From Entonaema liquescens (Eukaryota > Ascomycota > Sordariomycetes > Xylariales > Xylariaceae): DNA of 64,000 bases. Both the position numbers and the translations under genes were made by a program. The stretch covers positions 1,354,001 through 1,418,000 of the forward strand of contig CADCSX010000010.1 of the NCBI GenBank assembly GCA_902805475.1. Reading direction: 5' to 3'. Positions 10,448-22,555 of the stretch are shown here, in pieces. Under the pieces are notes generated by a model. It did not search any database. It worked only from the letters and a program-made list of their open reading frames with translations, and was not told where the DNA came from. Positions within the stretch are counted from its first letter, which is position 1. Each line of letters starts with the position of its first letter.

Positions 10448-13303
10448 TTATAATGTAAATCCCAAATTGTCCCTATCCTCATTAATAACTCGTCCCCATT
10501 CCAATAGTAACCTGAACATATACACTTCCATATCCTCCCTTCTAATAGCTTTATCAGTCCATTTGCGACCCTCCTCTGCAATCCAACGCGCGTCCTCCAG
10601 CCGTCCTTGGGTGAGACGTGATCGCCCGTTTATGGGACCTCGATTTTTGAGTCCGATGAAGTATGCCAAAGTGCTGTGTAGGCCATGGTAACGCAGGTCG
10701 ACCGGCACAAAGTGCACCCAAGGCAGCAGTCGCTCTGTATACCATTCACGGAAGATAGTCGATAATACCGGTACGCTATTAGATCGAAGAATTGGAAGTA
10801 GATCGGGGGACGGTCCATCTGCGCTGTCAAGGACCATGACATATCGGTTATCAAACGCTTTGGCTGGCTCTTTGAAGCCAAACTCCATTCGAAGAAGCTG
10901 GCAATGTTTTGCGTCCGTGCAGGATTCGTTATCTGTAAAGGAAAACTGGAACGGTAGAGGTCCATTAGCCTCTTCCAGTAATGTCTTTTCGTATTTAAAT
11001 TTATCCTTCCCGTCAATTGTGTCACCAAGAAGTACAGATAACACATCACTGGCACTCGCGTTATTTGCGAGGTGGACCAACCGATGTCGATGTCCGCCGT
11101 AAAGTGAAGAGGGCGTTATGACTCTCGAGTCACTGGTATCCCCCTGCCAGAAGATAATGTCCTTCTTCTTCTCAAATCCCACGTCGTCTGCCCCCTGTAA
11201 GTTAGGACTAATGAGCGGGAAGAGGATATCATTGAAACTATCCGTCTTTGATCTACTAAAGATCGGTAAAAGGTCTTGCTGTAGATCATAGAGATGAGGC
11301 GTCGTGTGAAAGTCGTGGAGGTTGAATATGTCCGGCTGATGACACGGATCGAGATACATCTCCCAGTCTTCCAAGAATTGGCCTTGGGAGTGAGGTCTCA
11401 CGCATGAGGGGCAGAAGTCCCTCACATCCCAATGTACACCTCCACGGGCAGCTGAGCCCGGAGGGCAGGCTAAAGCTTCGAGCTGCCGAAATTTCGTCGG
11501 AGATACGTACGTTTGGGTATCCGATCCGAGAGCAGCGTTAGTCGTATCTATAGGGCTTCTCCCTGCCAGAGTAAACTCCTCCCCACGTTTATGTGTACGA
11601 TGGGGGAGAAGCTGAAACCCACTCCTACTTCCAGCCATAGTCAACCTATGAACATCATCCCAAGGAACTAGAATCCTTGGTCGCTCGTTAAGATTGATAG
11701 CAATAGACATAGGAGGGAGGTGTTCGGCGAATGTCGAAATCATTGCAACCGCATAGTCTAATACTGGCAGATGCAGCGACTGGGCGGGCAGGTTGTGAGA
11801 TACTTGACCATCACCAATTTTGATAATCGCAATATCCGGTAGCCCGTATAGCTTTTCTAGACCTTCCTGTATCTGTTGTGGCTTCATACCCCAGAAAGGC
11901 CGTACATCTTTCTCGATCTGATCGAATTTGTCGATGATAACCGACTTCCGTTGCTGTGCGTATGCAAACCACTTGTCGAAATTTGGCGGTGGGTCGCGCC
12001 CCTGATGACGCTCTTTGTATTCTTGGACGGCAAGTTTCAGTGTAGTGCTAACAGTTGCATGTCGAAGCCAGCGGTCTGCTTCTACTCTTCTCCTATAAAC
12101 AAGCTCGTCGACAGGATGGCGGTCCACCTGGCCGGTCTTGAATATAGCATAAATCGTTGATGTAAATAAAATATAGAGAAGTAGGCACAGGAGAATAACT
12201 CGCTTGAAAACGACGATCCATCTCATACTGTTTGCGTATGTGAAAGCAACAAAACCCAACGAGATGATAGATAGCACTATTAGCGGCTGACTTCCTGAGG
12301 TTTGCTGGTACGTTCCAATTGACGTGACACTCTGAACACTAGCTATAATACCAGAGGTGAAGGTTGCGACGGCCGTGGGTTCCAATACGGAAGTTTCACA
12401 AGCCCAAAGCACCATCGAAATGATGAATGTGGAAACCAGCAATCCTGTGCTGAAAATATCGAAAAAGTAGAGGGAACCGATTCCCTTGAAAGGGTGATGG
12501 TTAATGATCTCGCGATGCTGAGATATTCGTGTTTCCAGGCATAGAAGCAAGACACCAACGGACGCCATGAGTAGGATTCCGCCGAGCGTTCGAAGGCGAC
12601 CCTTGGTAGTCCGCGCCCATGAAAGCACCCTCCATAGCATGATTATAATAACAGCATCAGTGAAAACGCCGACCCACTGCCATATTGGAATGAAGATGCT
12701 CCCGTTTCCACGAGTCGTGCAAAAGTAAGTAGACCTTAAAGTGAAATCGCCTGTCATAAAAACACCATAACTAAACACGATAGTACTAGTGAGAACATGG
12801 ATAGGGGAGCTTATGAGCCAATTCTTCAAGTCGTTTAACGGGTTGCCCCACATATCCTCAAGCTCGTCAGATACGGAGTCAGGCGAACGATGTGAAAAGA
12901 ATTCATAGGCAGCTAAGAGTACGGGAAGAAAAGCCTAGGATATATTAGACATAAGTTCGTCGCTACAGTTGTTAGGAGTAAGTGTATTGTTACCTCTATG
13001 CCTTCAGAAGCACATTGAAAGTAAGTGACGACGTGATGTGCGATCTCCAATCGAAACACAATGAGAAGTATTATACAAGGAACATAAAAACGACGGGGGC
13101 GGTGTGGCAGGGACGACTGCATTCCCTTTATAACCGCCTCCGAATCTGTCAGATAATATCAGAACCAGCTTCTCTGCTGAATAGCTGTCAGGACATACCA
13201 AATCTTCCATCTGCGCCGGGAAGCCATTTTGAAAACAGGCTAGCTATGAAAGCTACTGCACCTGAGATGAACAAGAGCAAAAATGAAGATAACCGCGGTT
13301 GAT
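10448..13303 (-). CDS. CAP10-type glycosyltransferase (capsule-associated protein family)
   Basis: Large membrane-bound protein with a C-terminal CAP10 domain (family of O-glucosyl- and xylosyltransferases acting in the secretory pathway). Three exons are well supported: 13303-13199, 13145-12994 and 12934-10448, with introns of 53 and 59 bp and preserved phase. The middle exon joins through YFQCASEGIE to AFLPVLLAAYEFF; reading only from the ATG at 12853 would miss this. Several hydrophobic segments fill the first third (e.g. FLLLFISGAVAFIASLF, then helices over 12850-12130). The C-terminal third has the family's closing pattern, GLKNRGPINGRSRL then WTDKAIRREDMEVYMFRLLLEW. The first exon is not found: the 13303 boundary looks like an acceptor (TATAG) and no ATG in correct phase lies close upstream; an ATG at about 13411 ends in the wrong phase. 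Donor sugar and substrate cannot be told. Confidence 0.88.
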
Positions 13304-16300
13304 CTATATAGTATGTAAGTCTCTGAGTGTTTAATAGTTATATAAAATAGTTATATAAGGTTACGTATATAGACGTACCTATTAACGAATGTCTCTGTAA
13401 AGAACATGATAACCAGATATAAGAGGCGAGAAAGCTACACGCCAAGTTAGCCACGACTCACAATGACCCAAGGACCAAAAGTTCAGATGCTCATCACAAC
13501 TTACCAGACCGATGTCAGCCTCGAGCCTCCATCACGTGCCATTGGGACTGCATAAAAGCCAGTTTGAACAAAGCCATTCAATGGAGATACGGCATATAAT
13601 TTATTTCCAGTAAGGAGTGAATTCGATGAAGGTTTGATATGAATGATAACCATAAACGGAGCCCTGCAAAAAACCCGCTGAAAAAGGAAATGGAGATCCC
13701 TATTTCCCCCCTGGCTGTGGCGCAGCTGAGCTATGTGCGATTATCATCTTATGGACTGTATGAGCTGGGCTAAATTATGTGGGCGCTCTACAGTGCTAAT
13801 ATTATATTAGAGACTATCGTTTCTTATGTTAAACACGCAAGTAGACTTATGCAATAAGACGAGACTACAGGCAACAACATTTGTACCAAAAGATAGAGCT
13901 GAAGACATTAGATCATCGAGTTATGCGTCGGTTCTCAAAAGTCAATGAGACAACTACAACGTAGGTTGACTAAACCAAGACACATGTCTGTTTTTCGAAT
14001 AGTTACAAGCTTGACTCTTCGTAAACTAACGTGTGTTAACTAGTTGGATGATATTTCTCATAGTTATATGCTCTTGACGACAGAAGAATGCTAAATAATA
14101 ATTTATAGAAGACCGATTCATCCAAGTTATCTTAATATACGCTCTTGGATAGACTCGCTACAATTCAAATTAAGCTTGATATTATGCTATTACTTATGGA
14201 TACTTGCACCTAGCCAAGAGAGCTGTGTCAGAATTATAGATGTGACATACAGAACCTTGATACGTTGTGAGGATACTCAGTGAACCTTTATTGAACTAAA
14301 ATATATGAGAAGGATAGACTATATGTCGTATATGGTGTAGATAGGTAGTTTATAAGATTGTTGTGTTGACTAACATATGAACTAGTGCTAGAGGGGGGTG
14401 AATTAACGACCATTCCTCTTCTCAGCATCCATTATCAACATTGCAGTCAATAGAGTCGTGAGAAGGAGCAGGATCCGATATGTCGACCAATTTAGCCTCA
14501 AGGACTCCGCTCCCCAAATCTACACCTAGCAAGTTGCAGTAGTTCCTCAAGTCTATAATTGCCGCGTGCTTAAGTTCCTTCGGGCATATAAGCCATGTGT
14601 AATCAAGTAATTGGCCGGAAGATGTCGGAATAGTCTCGAAATGTCCATTATAGAATCACGCATGGTAATGGAAACTACGATATAGTTGCCCTATAATGCA
14701 GCATCTTAAGGAATCTCCTCACGTGTCAGATGAATACCACCCAAGATATGTCTCTCCTCCCCTGTTGTGCCCTTGCTAGCCACACTGCAGGTGGCGAAAG
14801 TGCTAACAGCATTTCTACTTTGCTATTAACTGAGCAGCCTATACCAGGTCGGTGTATTGTAATACCGGACGCTCTACAGTATGCAAAGATCGTAAGAGCA
14901 ATATATCTCATATCCTATATGCAGCAACGGCGCGCTCTAGAACAGCACGTTGGCTCCCACATGCTTCGACCGCTAACCAAGCAACGTTACGGTACACCTT
15001 ATCTAGATGCCACTGTATATCCCCCCATATACGTCATCGAAAACAGGTTTTTGGCGTGAGCCCGCGAGTTAATTTAGGCTCGTAAGCGTTGCAGTCGAAC
15101 CTAGCTGGCCATGCCGATATCCCCGTCACTTTTGCGGCTTCTAGGATAGGGTTTCATTGGACGACGGCATCCGCGGTGACGGTTATTGGGTTTCGGGCGT
15201 TCAGCTGGGGAGGACCCTGATAACGTCAAGCGCGGGTTGAGACGGCATTTGGTTTTTTTTTTTGGGTCGACTCTCATAAATCCGAGCGAGTACCGTCACA
15301 TGCATATTGAGATCAGTGGCTTTCTGTGCTACGGATGGTAGATATGGGGTCTAATCGAGCTTTGCTATGGGAGGTCTGGGCGAATGCGATAGTCAAGTAA
15401 CTCCGAGAATATTCCTGTTGATGCTTACCAGGCCAACATGTGACCATGAACCAACTACGTCTAGGTAGCTTTATTTGTTCACCCTGATATCTAACCAAGG
15501 AGGAGATAGATAGGCTCTGCTGTGCTCCTTTCTGCGGTATGATGTGGAAGTGACGGGAGTTGTAAAGAGCAAAAATGAGAGGTAGATACGCGAAGGTTAC
15601 ACCGTAATGATTCCAGAGAGGTAAGTAATTCGGTATCGTTTTTGAGGACAATCTCGGTCTAATTCCTGATAGAGATGTTGCAGTAGATTGTTATTTCCAG
15701 AGGCGCGCCTTCATCATGCCTAGGGCCGTCCAATTCATAGTAGCGTTCACTCGGGATTAGATATCTCGAGTTCCTCATATTGGGCTCCAACTGATCTCTT
15801 TCTGGATGCCCCCGAAAGAATAAAGCGGTCAAGCATCTTTCGTAAGAGTTGCTCACTGCGAAGGGGCCATGAGACGGCAGTAGACAGTGTTGGATTACCT
15901 TAGTCGCCTTTAACTCGGCAATTCGCTCATCAACAATTAGTATTTTCATGCTTTACTTCTTTGCGGTCGCTTCCGTGCGCCTAATAATAAAGGGCCATAG
16001 CCGGTTATTGCGCGGATTAGGCACACATGAGGAGTACTGTTCTCTTTTTTGGCCGGAGAAAAAGAAGCATCACCACTTGGCTGCTTACAACTAACATCAT
16101 TATTCCATCATCCGCAGTAGCCGCTGCTATTTTATTTTAGGTGGCCTCATAGGTAGGTATATAGGGCTGAGTGATAGACAGGCTAAGTTAAGAAAAGACC
16201 CTTAATGTTACTGTCGCTAGATCGCCTATTCTATCTGTCCTCGGTGGCAAGATATCTGCATCTGGAGGAAGGACGCGTGATTCGGGGCCTGTCACTTCGA

Positions 16301-18186
16301 GCGGCTTCCCAGTTGAAGAAATCCTGGGTCGTTTATCAATAATATCCTGCAGTAGGGGTCTTTTCTGCCAGGTTGGACATGTATCGGAGCAAGGGCACTC
16401 TACCGGGGAGGGTGAGATGATTGGTGAAGACATTGACGTGTTCCGATGGCCACCCCTAAATGCCGAATTGATCTGTCGCGTTCCCTCGACGGCGGCGGGC
16501 CGGCAATCTTGTCAACTTGTTCTGAAGTTGACAAGTCAACAACGGGGAGCCGGGATTGTGCTATATAAACCTCAAGTAAATAGACAGGACCTTGTCAGAC
16601 TCGGACTTATCCAATCGCGGAAGAGAAGAATGAGTGGGACAACAAAGACTAGAGGGCAGATATGTAGTGTACATAAACAGATCTTTCTTAAGGTAATACT
16701 TAGCCAACAATGCCGTCGTATAGCCTTGGTAACACGCTAACGCTGCGGAACCTGCGCCAGAACTAACCCTAATAGCTGGGAATACCTCTTCGGAGTTACA
16801 CTATTGGGCGACGGGCAGAACCAACCAACCCCATGACGAACCCAGGAATCCTCCCACCTGCAGGGTTCGCGGGGAAAAAGAAATATTATTAAAAAACATG
16901 GAAATGCGGGGGGCCTCGCAGCTTGTATACCAATACACACATCACATACATATGTACTAAGCTATGTTCATAAACGAGACAGCCATGCATGGAAAGCGAG
17001 CCGAATATGTAGGTGAATATGTAGATGCGATCATGTGGCGTCGGTTTATATCGAACAAATGCTATACCCCTGACCACCTTGGCTGATTCGACCGGTTAGT
17101 AGTAGTAGAACGGAACGAGCTCCAAGCCTAAGCTTCCTACTTACTAGTTCTCTTAGTCTCAAGTGTGATCATTAAGTTTTTGGCGAGGTACGGTCAACCT
17201 TGTACGATGGATTATAGAATAGCTGACGTTGCTAGCGGACCATATTAAGCTCCACCCCGTCGACCCGTAGGCTCCTAGTCGTGGGATTGCCTGAATAGGT
17301 AATCCGAAGCATCTAAACCATAGCCTCCAGCAGGTCCATCCGGTGATTCATCAGCATTGTTCTTTGTTCACCAGCGAGGCACGTGTGGTATGATATTGTG
17401 TTTGCGTTTGTAATGCTTCTGAGAAGCCAAAATTCCCATCATGTGTCTGGTAACCAGCCTTACATTGTCACCGAGAACCAATTTCATACTCAATGAAATG
17501 CCCGTCGGTCTTTGGTCACATATCGGATTTTCGAACCTTCACCGGTCCCCTCACCCCAGCTTGCCTAGTTAAGACCGATTCTACGATGGTACAATATGTT
17601 ACTACGCCTGTGGAGAAGACTATACTTAGCTCTAGAACTGTCGAACCCTCGTCCAAAGCTCCAAGGCCCCTCTCTATATCCTAGGGGGGAGCGGAGCCCC
17701 CTCATGACCTGTTATTCTCTAATTTGCCTCACTGTTAGTTCCAGGAGCTATGCCCACGGCTTTGTTCCTAGAAGACAAGGGAAAGAGGGGCCTAGACTTG
17801 GGTATTGCGAACACCTTGGCGGAACTGACACTCTCGGCTCACGATAGCTCCCGGGACAGGGGAGTTAAGCTTCGCTATATATGACGTCCGTTGGAAGCTC
17901 ACCCTCCGTTTACATGGAATCCATACCTCGCCTATACTCTACTCCTCCTCCCGTACTATCGTGGACCGGATCCTCCTTATTCGTGCTCCCGGGAACCCGT
18001 GCCATTGCCCACCCCACGCCTCCCAGACTAGCAGATCGTTATCTTCCTTAAACAAGGCACACGTTGGCCCGCATAACTAGGAGTGAGGTGTCTTCAGTTG
18101 AACTGGGTCACTCGAAACATATATATACGTAGGCATTTCGGGCATCCTATACCAAGAAACCCTTCCATAGACCAGACAAACTCACA
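13304..18186. other. Gene-poor 4.9-kb region, probably decayed DNA
   Basis: No complete gene recognised. The left half (13.3-14.4 kb) is AT-rich without long ORFs. The right half has isolated ORFs on the minus strand (15659-15949, 96 codons; 15313-15651, 112 codons; 16188-16433, 81 codons) that I do not recognise, and the only convincing coding signal is the fragment at 14422-14655. Decay by point mutation of accessory genes or repeats is a fair reading, but no terminal repeats or transposase motifs were found. The last few hundred bases should hold the SDR promoter. Confidence 0.5.
14422..14655 (-). pseudogene. Orphan coding fragment, unknown family
   Basis: An open frame without an ATG encodes about 77 residues with clear protein character: FYNGHFETIPTSSGQLLDY, then TWLICPKELKHAAIIDLRNY, then CNLLGVDLGSG, ending in a stop at 14422. 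Immediately upstream in the same frame is TGA, preceded by more readable codons; a C-to-T change in CGA would give this stop. It may be the last exon of a lost gene or one with an unseen upstream exon. Family unknown to me. Confidence 0.4.
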
Positions 18187-19329
18187 ATGTCGAACCTTGC
18201 ACCGAGAATATCTCGAGCTGCTGCTCCTTCCGTGGGAAGACTCGCTCGCACCGCGCCGCGTGTTGCACCGGTTTGCAATATCACAGCCAGAGCAGCAGGC
18301 ATAGTAACATGCAGAGTACCTAGTCGTCAAGAGCCATCGCGGCGGTCTTTTCACAACACTGCGGCCAGTGGCACCAAGGTCGACCTAACCCAGAGCAGCC
18401 CTCCGGGGATATTACCTGAGTTCAGCTTGAAGGGCAAGGTGATTGTCGTTTCGGGCGGCGCACAAGGACTCGGTCTCGTACAGACCGAAGCACTCTTAGA
18501 AGCAGGAGCTACAGGTGCGAATAATGAGACAACATGCCCAAGAAGAACGCCGTGCTAACTGCGACGGATAATAGTACACGTTTTCGATAGACAACCCCAA
18601 CCTGGTGCCGGCTCGAACTTCGACAAAGTAGCACGCCGAGCTAGAGACGAGCTGGGGACCTCGCTGAGCTACCACCAAGTCGACGTTCTGGAGGGAGCCG
18701 ACAAGCTTCAAAAGATCACCGGAGATATTGTGGCTAAGGAGGGACACATCGATGGTCTGATCGCGGCCGCTGGCATCCAGCAGGAGACGCCAGCCTTAGA
18801 TTACACCGCTGAGGACTCGAACCGCATGCTGGGCGTCAATGTTACCGGCGCGCTTATGACGGCGCAAGCCGTAGCGAAACACATGTACCAAAACGACACT
18901 CCCGGAAGCATTGTGCTGATTGCCAGCATGAGCGGCACCATCGCGAACCGCGGGTTGATCTGCCCGTAAGTCCCAACAGCCCCTCACCCCCAAATGACTA
19001 TCTACAATCAGCGAGCTAACCTCCCTCCCAGCGTATACAACGCGTCCAAGGCTGCCGTCATCCAGTTAGGCCGTAACCTAGCGATGGAATGGGGCGTCAA
19101 GAACATCCGGGTGAACACGATCTCGCCGGGATACATCGTGACGGAGATGGTGCAGAAGCTGTTCGAGAAGTTCCCCGACCGTGCGGTCGAGTGGCCCAAG
19201 CAGAACATGCTCAACAAGCTCAGCAAGCCCGAGGACTACCGCGGCGCCGCCGTCTTCCTGCTCAGCGACGCCAGCCGCTTCATGACTGGTGCCGACCTGC
19301 GCATCGACGGCGGACACGCCGCCTGGTAG
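18187..19329 (+). CDS. Mitochondrial-type short-chain dehydrogenase/reductase
   Basis: NAD(P)-dependent SDR oxidoreductase, most like fungal sorbose/xylulose-type polyol reductases. Exons 18187-18514, 18575-18965 and 19032-19329 join in phase to 338 aa; the introns are 60 and 66 bp. Residues 1-60 are rich in Arg, Ala and Ser with RRSFHNTAA, a mitochondrial presequence. The Rossmann fold begins at GKVIVVSGGAQGLG; AAAG follows at about 185 in HIDGLIAAAGIQQ. The catalytic Ser is in LIASMSG, and the YxxxK pair is in VYNASKAAVIQ, split from the preceding exon by intron 2. The C-terminus has SPGYIVTEM and GADLRIDGGHAAW. The 5' splice of intron 1, GTGCGA, is unusual but gives the only continuous protein. 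The specific substrate cannot be deduced. Confidence 0.93.
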
Positions 19330-19645
19330 AGTGGTTCGGTGAGAGGGATATATATACATAGGTATATATGTATGTAGTGTCTGTATCTAGATTGGCAAGA
19401 TATCCGTCTGCCTATTGGGGAACATCCCATCCGTTACCCAAGGCGGAAACTTGATGATAATGAATCCCGCATGAGCGTATTACCGAAAAGTACAAAGCGA
19501 TGCGGTAAACGGCGCCTTTACATACCTCAAACACATAATATAACTACACCAAAAAAACCTCCATCCTTGACCGCTGTGCAATAACCCCGACTCGTTTTTA
19601 TTTTCTTTCTTTTTCTTCTTTTCCTTTCTTATCACTATACGACGA
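19330..19645. other. Short convergent intergenic region
   Basis: Contains both 3' ends of the SDR gene and the downstream minus-strand gene. There is a TATATA-rich stretch at about 19350-19380 and a pyrimidine-rich tract near 19595-19630. No gene. Confidence 0.5.
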
Positions 19646-20321
19646 TTAAGTCAAAGGCAGCGTAACCCCCCTTGGCCCTAACCTCTCCACCACGCCGCTC
19701 TTCAGCCGCAACCTCCTCTCGATATCTCCCGCCGGCGCCCCCCGCGCCTGCAGCACCAGCGCCTGCTTCAGCGTGCCCACGTCCAAGAACTCCCTACCCG
19801 TGCTCCCGCTCCCGCTCTCGAACTCGCTCGTCGCCCGCTCCTGCAGCCGCTGCCGCGCCTCGAGCGCGCTCAGCGTCTGGTTCTGCGTCGGCGCGGGGTA
19901 CACGTGGCTCCGCGGCCCCTGGTCCGGGGCGCCGGGGTGCGGGGACGCCGTGGACGAGTTCGAGAGCGTCGGGTTGGGCGTTGCGACGCCCATCTGCCTG
20001 AGGCGTTGCGAGAACGCCGGGTTCGTGAATGGGTTTGGGTCGGGGTCTATGCTATCCGCTTTGATTGCTAGGGCGCGCGGGAACGGGAAGTCAGCTAGGT
20101 AGGTGTACGGCGATATTGTGAGGCAGCATAGGTAGGTAGGTAGGTAGGTCGCATGCTGCAGGTGGTAACTCACCGTCGTCCTTTGTAAACGACGCTCGCG
20201 GATCCCGAGCTTGTTGCGCTGCGGGCTGCGGGCGAGCGTGGGGAGGAGCGGCACTGCCGGGTGCTCTTGTGGGGAATTTGCGTGTTGCCGATTGGGCTGG
20301 TTTTGATGCTTTGGCTCCCAT
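19646..20321 (-). CDS. Small conserved fungal protein with C-terminal helix-turn-helix-like segment
   Basis: Exon 1 20321-20174 and exon 2 20067-19646 give 189 aa. The N-terminus MGAKASKP fits an N-myristoylation signal (Gly2, Ser6), so membrane attachment is possible. The middle is Pro/Ala/Ser-rich. The C-terminus, GREFLDVGTLKQALVLQ followed by ARGAPAGDIERRLRL and KSGVVERLGP, resembles the short helix-turn-helix domain of a fungal-specific family. Two acceptors for the intron are usable in phase: one gives DDAIKADSID, the other (39 bases earlier, at about 20107) inserts ADFPFPRAL before it. Function unknown. GC-rich coding sequence produces long shadow ORFs on the other strand. Confidence 0.75.
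20131..20150. repeat. TAGG microsatellite
   Basis: About five direct copies of TAGG, inside the intron of the gene above. Confidence 0.8.
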
Positions 20322-20475
20322 TGTGGATGCTGTATCCCCTATGTTATTTGGTGTTTGTAGAAAGATGGGACTGTAACACCTTGAGGGTTTTGGTAAATTT
20401 TCGATATGACGTTGCGATTGCGCTCGCGCTGTCGGAGCTTCTTATCGGTTACACACGGCACGGTAGGTACTATTA

Positions 20476-20780
20476 GTGCTGTCTACACAAGTTCGACGTA
20501 GCACCCCCAAGGAGGTGCTGCGCATTGATTAAAGAAACGGGCAAGATTCGGGATTTAACCGGAATACTTCCGAATAAGCGTATTTCCCACGTATTTTGAT
20601 GTATCTTATAATATTTTATAAAATTTCATTATTCTTTTTCCTTTTTTAGAATTAGTAAAGGTTGGAATAATTTTTATTGGTATTCAAAGTTTGGTACGTT
20701 ATCCCTAATTACTGCCCGTTTCTTTAATTAATGCGCAGCACCCCCTTAAAAGTGCTACGTCGAACTTGTGTAAACAGCAC
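20476..20780. mobile_element. MITE with 68-bp terminal inverted repeats and TA target duplication
   Basis: The 305-bp element begins GTGCTGTCTACACAAG and ends with its inverse, CTTGTGTAAACAGCAC. The inverted repeats (20476-20543 and 20713-20780) match at 61 of 68 positions, and all seven differences are transitions. It is flanked by TA on both sides (20474-20475, 20781-20782), the target duplication of Tc1/mariner elements. Each terminal repeat also contains a small internal hairpin (AGCACC...GGTGCT on the left arm). The AT-rich interior (about 170 bp) has no coding capacity. It sits between the HTH-type gene and the aldehyde dehydrogenase. Confidence 0.9.
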
Positions 20781-21081
20781 TAATACCTAGTATTGGAATT
20801 TTATAGCTTAAGGGACTGGAGCTTGGGCCAACTGTCTAGGTAGGTTATACCTTTAAATAGGTACCTAGGTACATGTGTACATAGTACGATAGTGGTGTTC
20901 CTCTTGGATGTTGGACTTAATATAACTAATGCTTTTCTTCCCTTACGTATCATTCATTCACTTTAACTTAAAGAACTACATATTGTTAAAATATCCAACG
21001 CCAAAAGACTATACTATCCTCTGATATATCATTTATATTTCGTTATTCCCGTACTATCCCTTTGTATACTACGTAAAGCTT

Positions 21082-22555
21082 CTAGTTTCTCCAAGTGATG
21101 GTCTTCGTTCTAACCCATTCTTCTAAGCCAGTTGACGAGTTGAATCGCCCGTATCCGCTCTCCTTGGTTCCCCCATGCGGCAATGTGGACTCGTCGTGAA
21201 TCGTCATATTATTAATATGAACCGCGCCAGTCTCTATACCTCGTGCAAACCGCAGGCCAACCTTTAGATCCTCAGTGAACACAGCAGATGCGAGGCCATA
21301 TTCAGTGTCGTTAGCTATTCGCAGCGCTTCTTCCTCAGTTTCAACCTCAATAAGACTAACTGACGTGCCGAATGATTCCTGTTTGTACAGGTCCATGTCA
21401 GATGTCACCTTACCGGCGACTATTGGCCTCATTCTTGTCTTTGAGCTCTCTATGGCATCTGGATCTCCGTGAATGAGAACGGCACCTTTACTGATCGCAT
21501 CCTTTAGGAGAGTCTTATTCTTATCAACGCCTCGAGAGCTGACTAAGATCGCAGCATCGCCTTTTGATGGGAATATGGTCTCGATGGTTGCGACCAACTT
21601 CTCTTTGAATGCCTCGCTGACCTTCTTATGCACGATGATCCTTTCTGTGCTCATACAAACTTGCCCAGAGAAAACGAATGCCCCCAGGGTACATTGCTCT
21701 GCAGCAATGTCTAAGTTAGCATCTTCCCACACGATAGCTGGTGCTTTGCCGCCTAGTTCCAAGACGAGTGGTTTGAGGTGCTGGCCTGCTATCTTTGCGA
21801 TGATCTTCCCCACCGCAGTGCTTCCGGTGAAGTTGATCTTTTTGATATGTGGGTTTGAGATTAGGGACTCCGTAACGGATGGCGCGTGGGCCGGGTCGGT
21901 TACTATGTAGTTCACTACTCCTTTGGGTAGGCCGGCCTCATTGAGGATGGATACGACTGCGTGATGGCTACGTGGCGATAATTCGGATCCCTTGAAAACA
22001 ACTGTATTGCCCGCTGCAATGGGGAAGAGTACCGAGCGGATGCCTAGGATATACGGCGCGTTCCTTTACTGTGGTGAGCCCGAGTTCTGCCAGTTGGTTA
22101 AGGGATATTTACCAAGGTGCCAATGCTAACACAACTCCATACGGTTCCTTTACAAGTAAAGCCGTGCGGCCCGGCGAACACGGAGGAATGCTACCTTCTA
22201 TAGCACTCACTCGCCCGGCTACATCCTTAAACATATCAATGCCGTTGTTGAGATTGAAGTCGGCAAGGCCGCGTTCAGCCCCCACTTCGTCAAGGAGATA
22301 TGTGGCTAGTTCCTCCTTTCTCTTGGTCATGATCTCGGCTGCTCTGAGAATGATATCTCGACGCTCTGCTACTGAGGTGTTTCGCCATTGCTGACCAGCA
22401 GCTGCAGCTGCCTCAATAGCTGCAAGAGCATCTTCTTCCGTTGCTACACCGCATTTATGCAAGACCTTGCCGGTGCCAGGCGATATCACGTCGAAGGTCT
22501 TATCGACGAGGCGGTCCTCGCCGCCAATGACAAAGGGTACTGTGTATGTTGACAT
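21082..22555 (-). CDS. NAD(P)-dependent aldehyde dehydrogenase, vanillin/salicylaldehyde dehydrogenase-like
   Basis: Oxidises an aldehyde to the carboxylate with NAD(P). Exon 1 22555-22113, intron 22112-22064 (49 bp), exon 2 22063-21082; 474 aa. The start MSTYTVPFVIGGEDRL was preferred; another ATG 11 codons upstream (22588) is in frame. The splice restores APWNAPYILGIR, a core ALDH segment. NAD binding shows as INFTGSTAVGKII, the general-base Glu as LVLELGGKAP and the catalytic Cys as FVFSGQVCMST. The C-terminus ends EEWVRTKTITWRN. The overall pattern resembles fungal enzymes for aromatic aldehydes, but the substrate is inferred only. It is one of two ALDH superfamily genes in the window; the other, near 33-34.6 kb, has a mitochondrial leader and this one does not. 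Confidence 0.93.

Noticed and set aside
13600..14400. Possible retroelement relic
   Set aside because: AT-rich and stop-dense, but no terminal repeats, primer-binding site or reverse-transcriptase motif could be found.
17683..17705. GC-rich hairpin (GGGGG...CCCCC) resembling a bacterial terminator
   Set aside because: Eukaryotic context, no following T run and no adjacent gene end.
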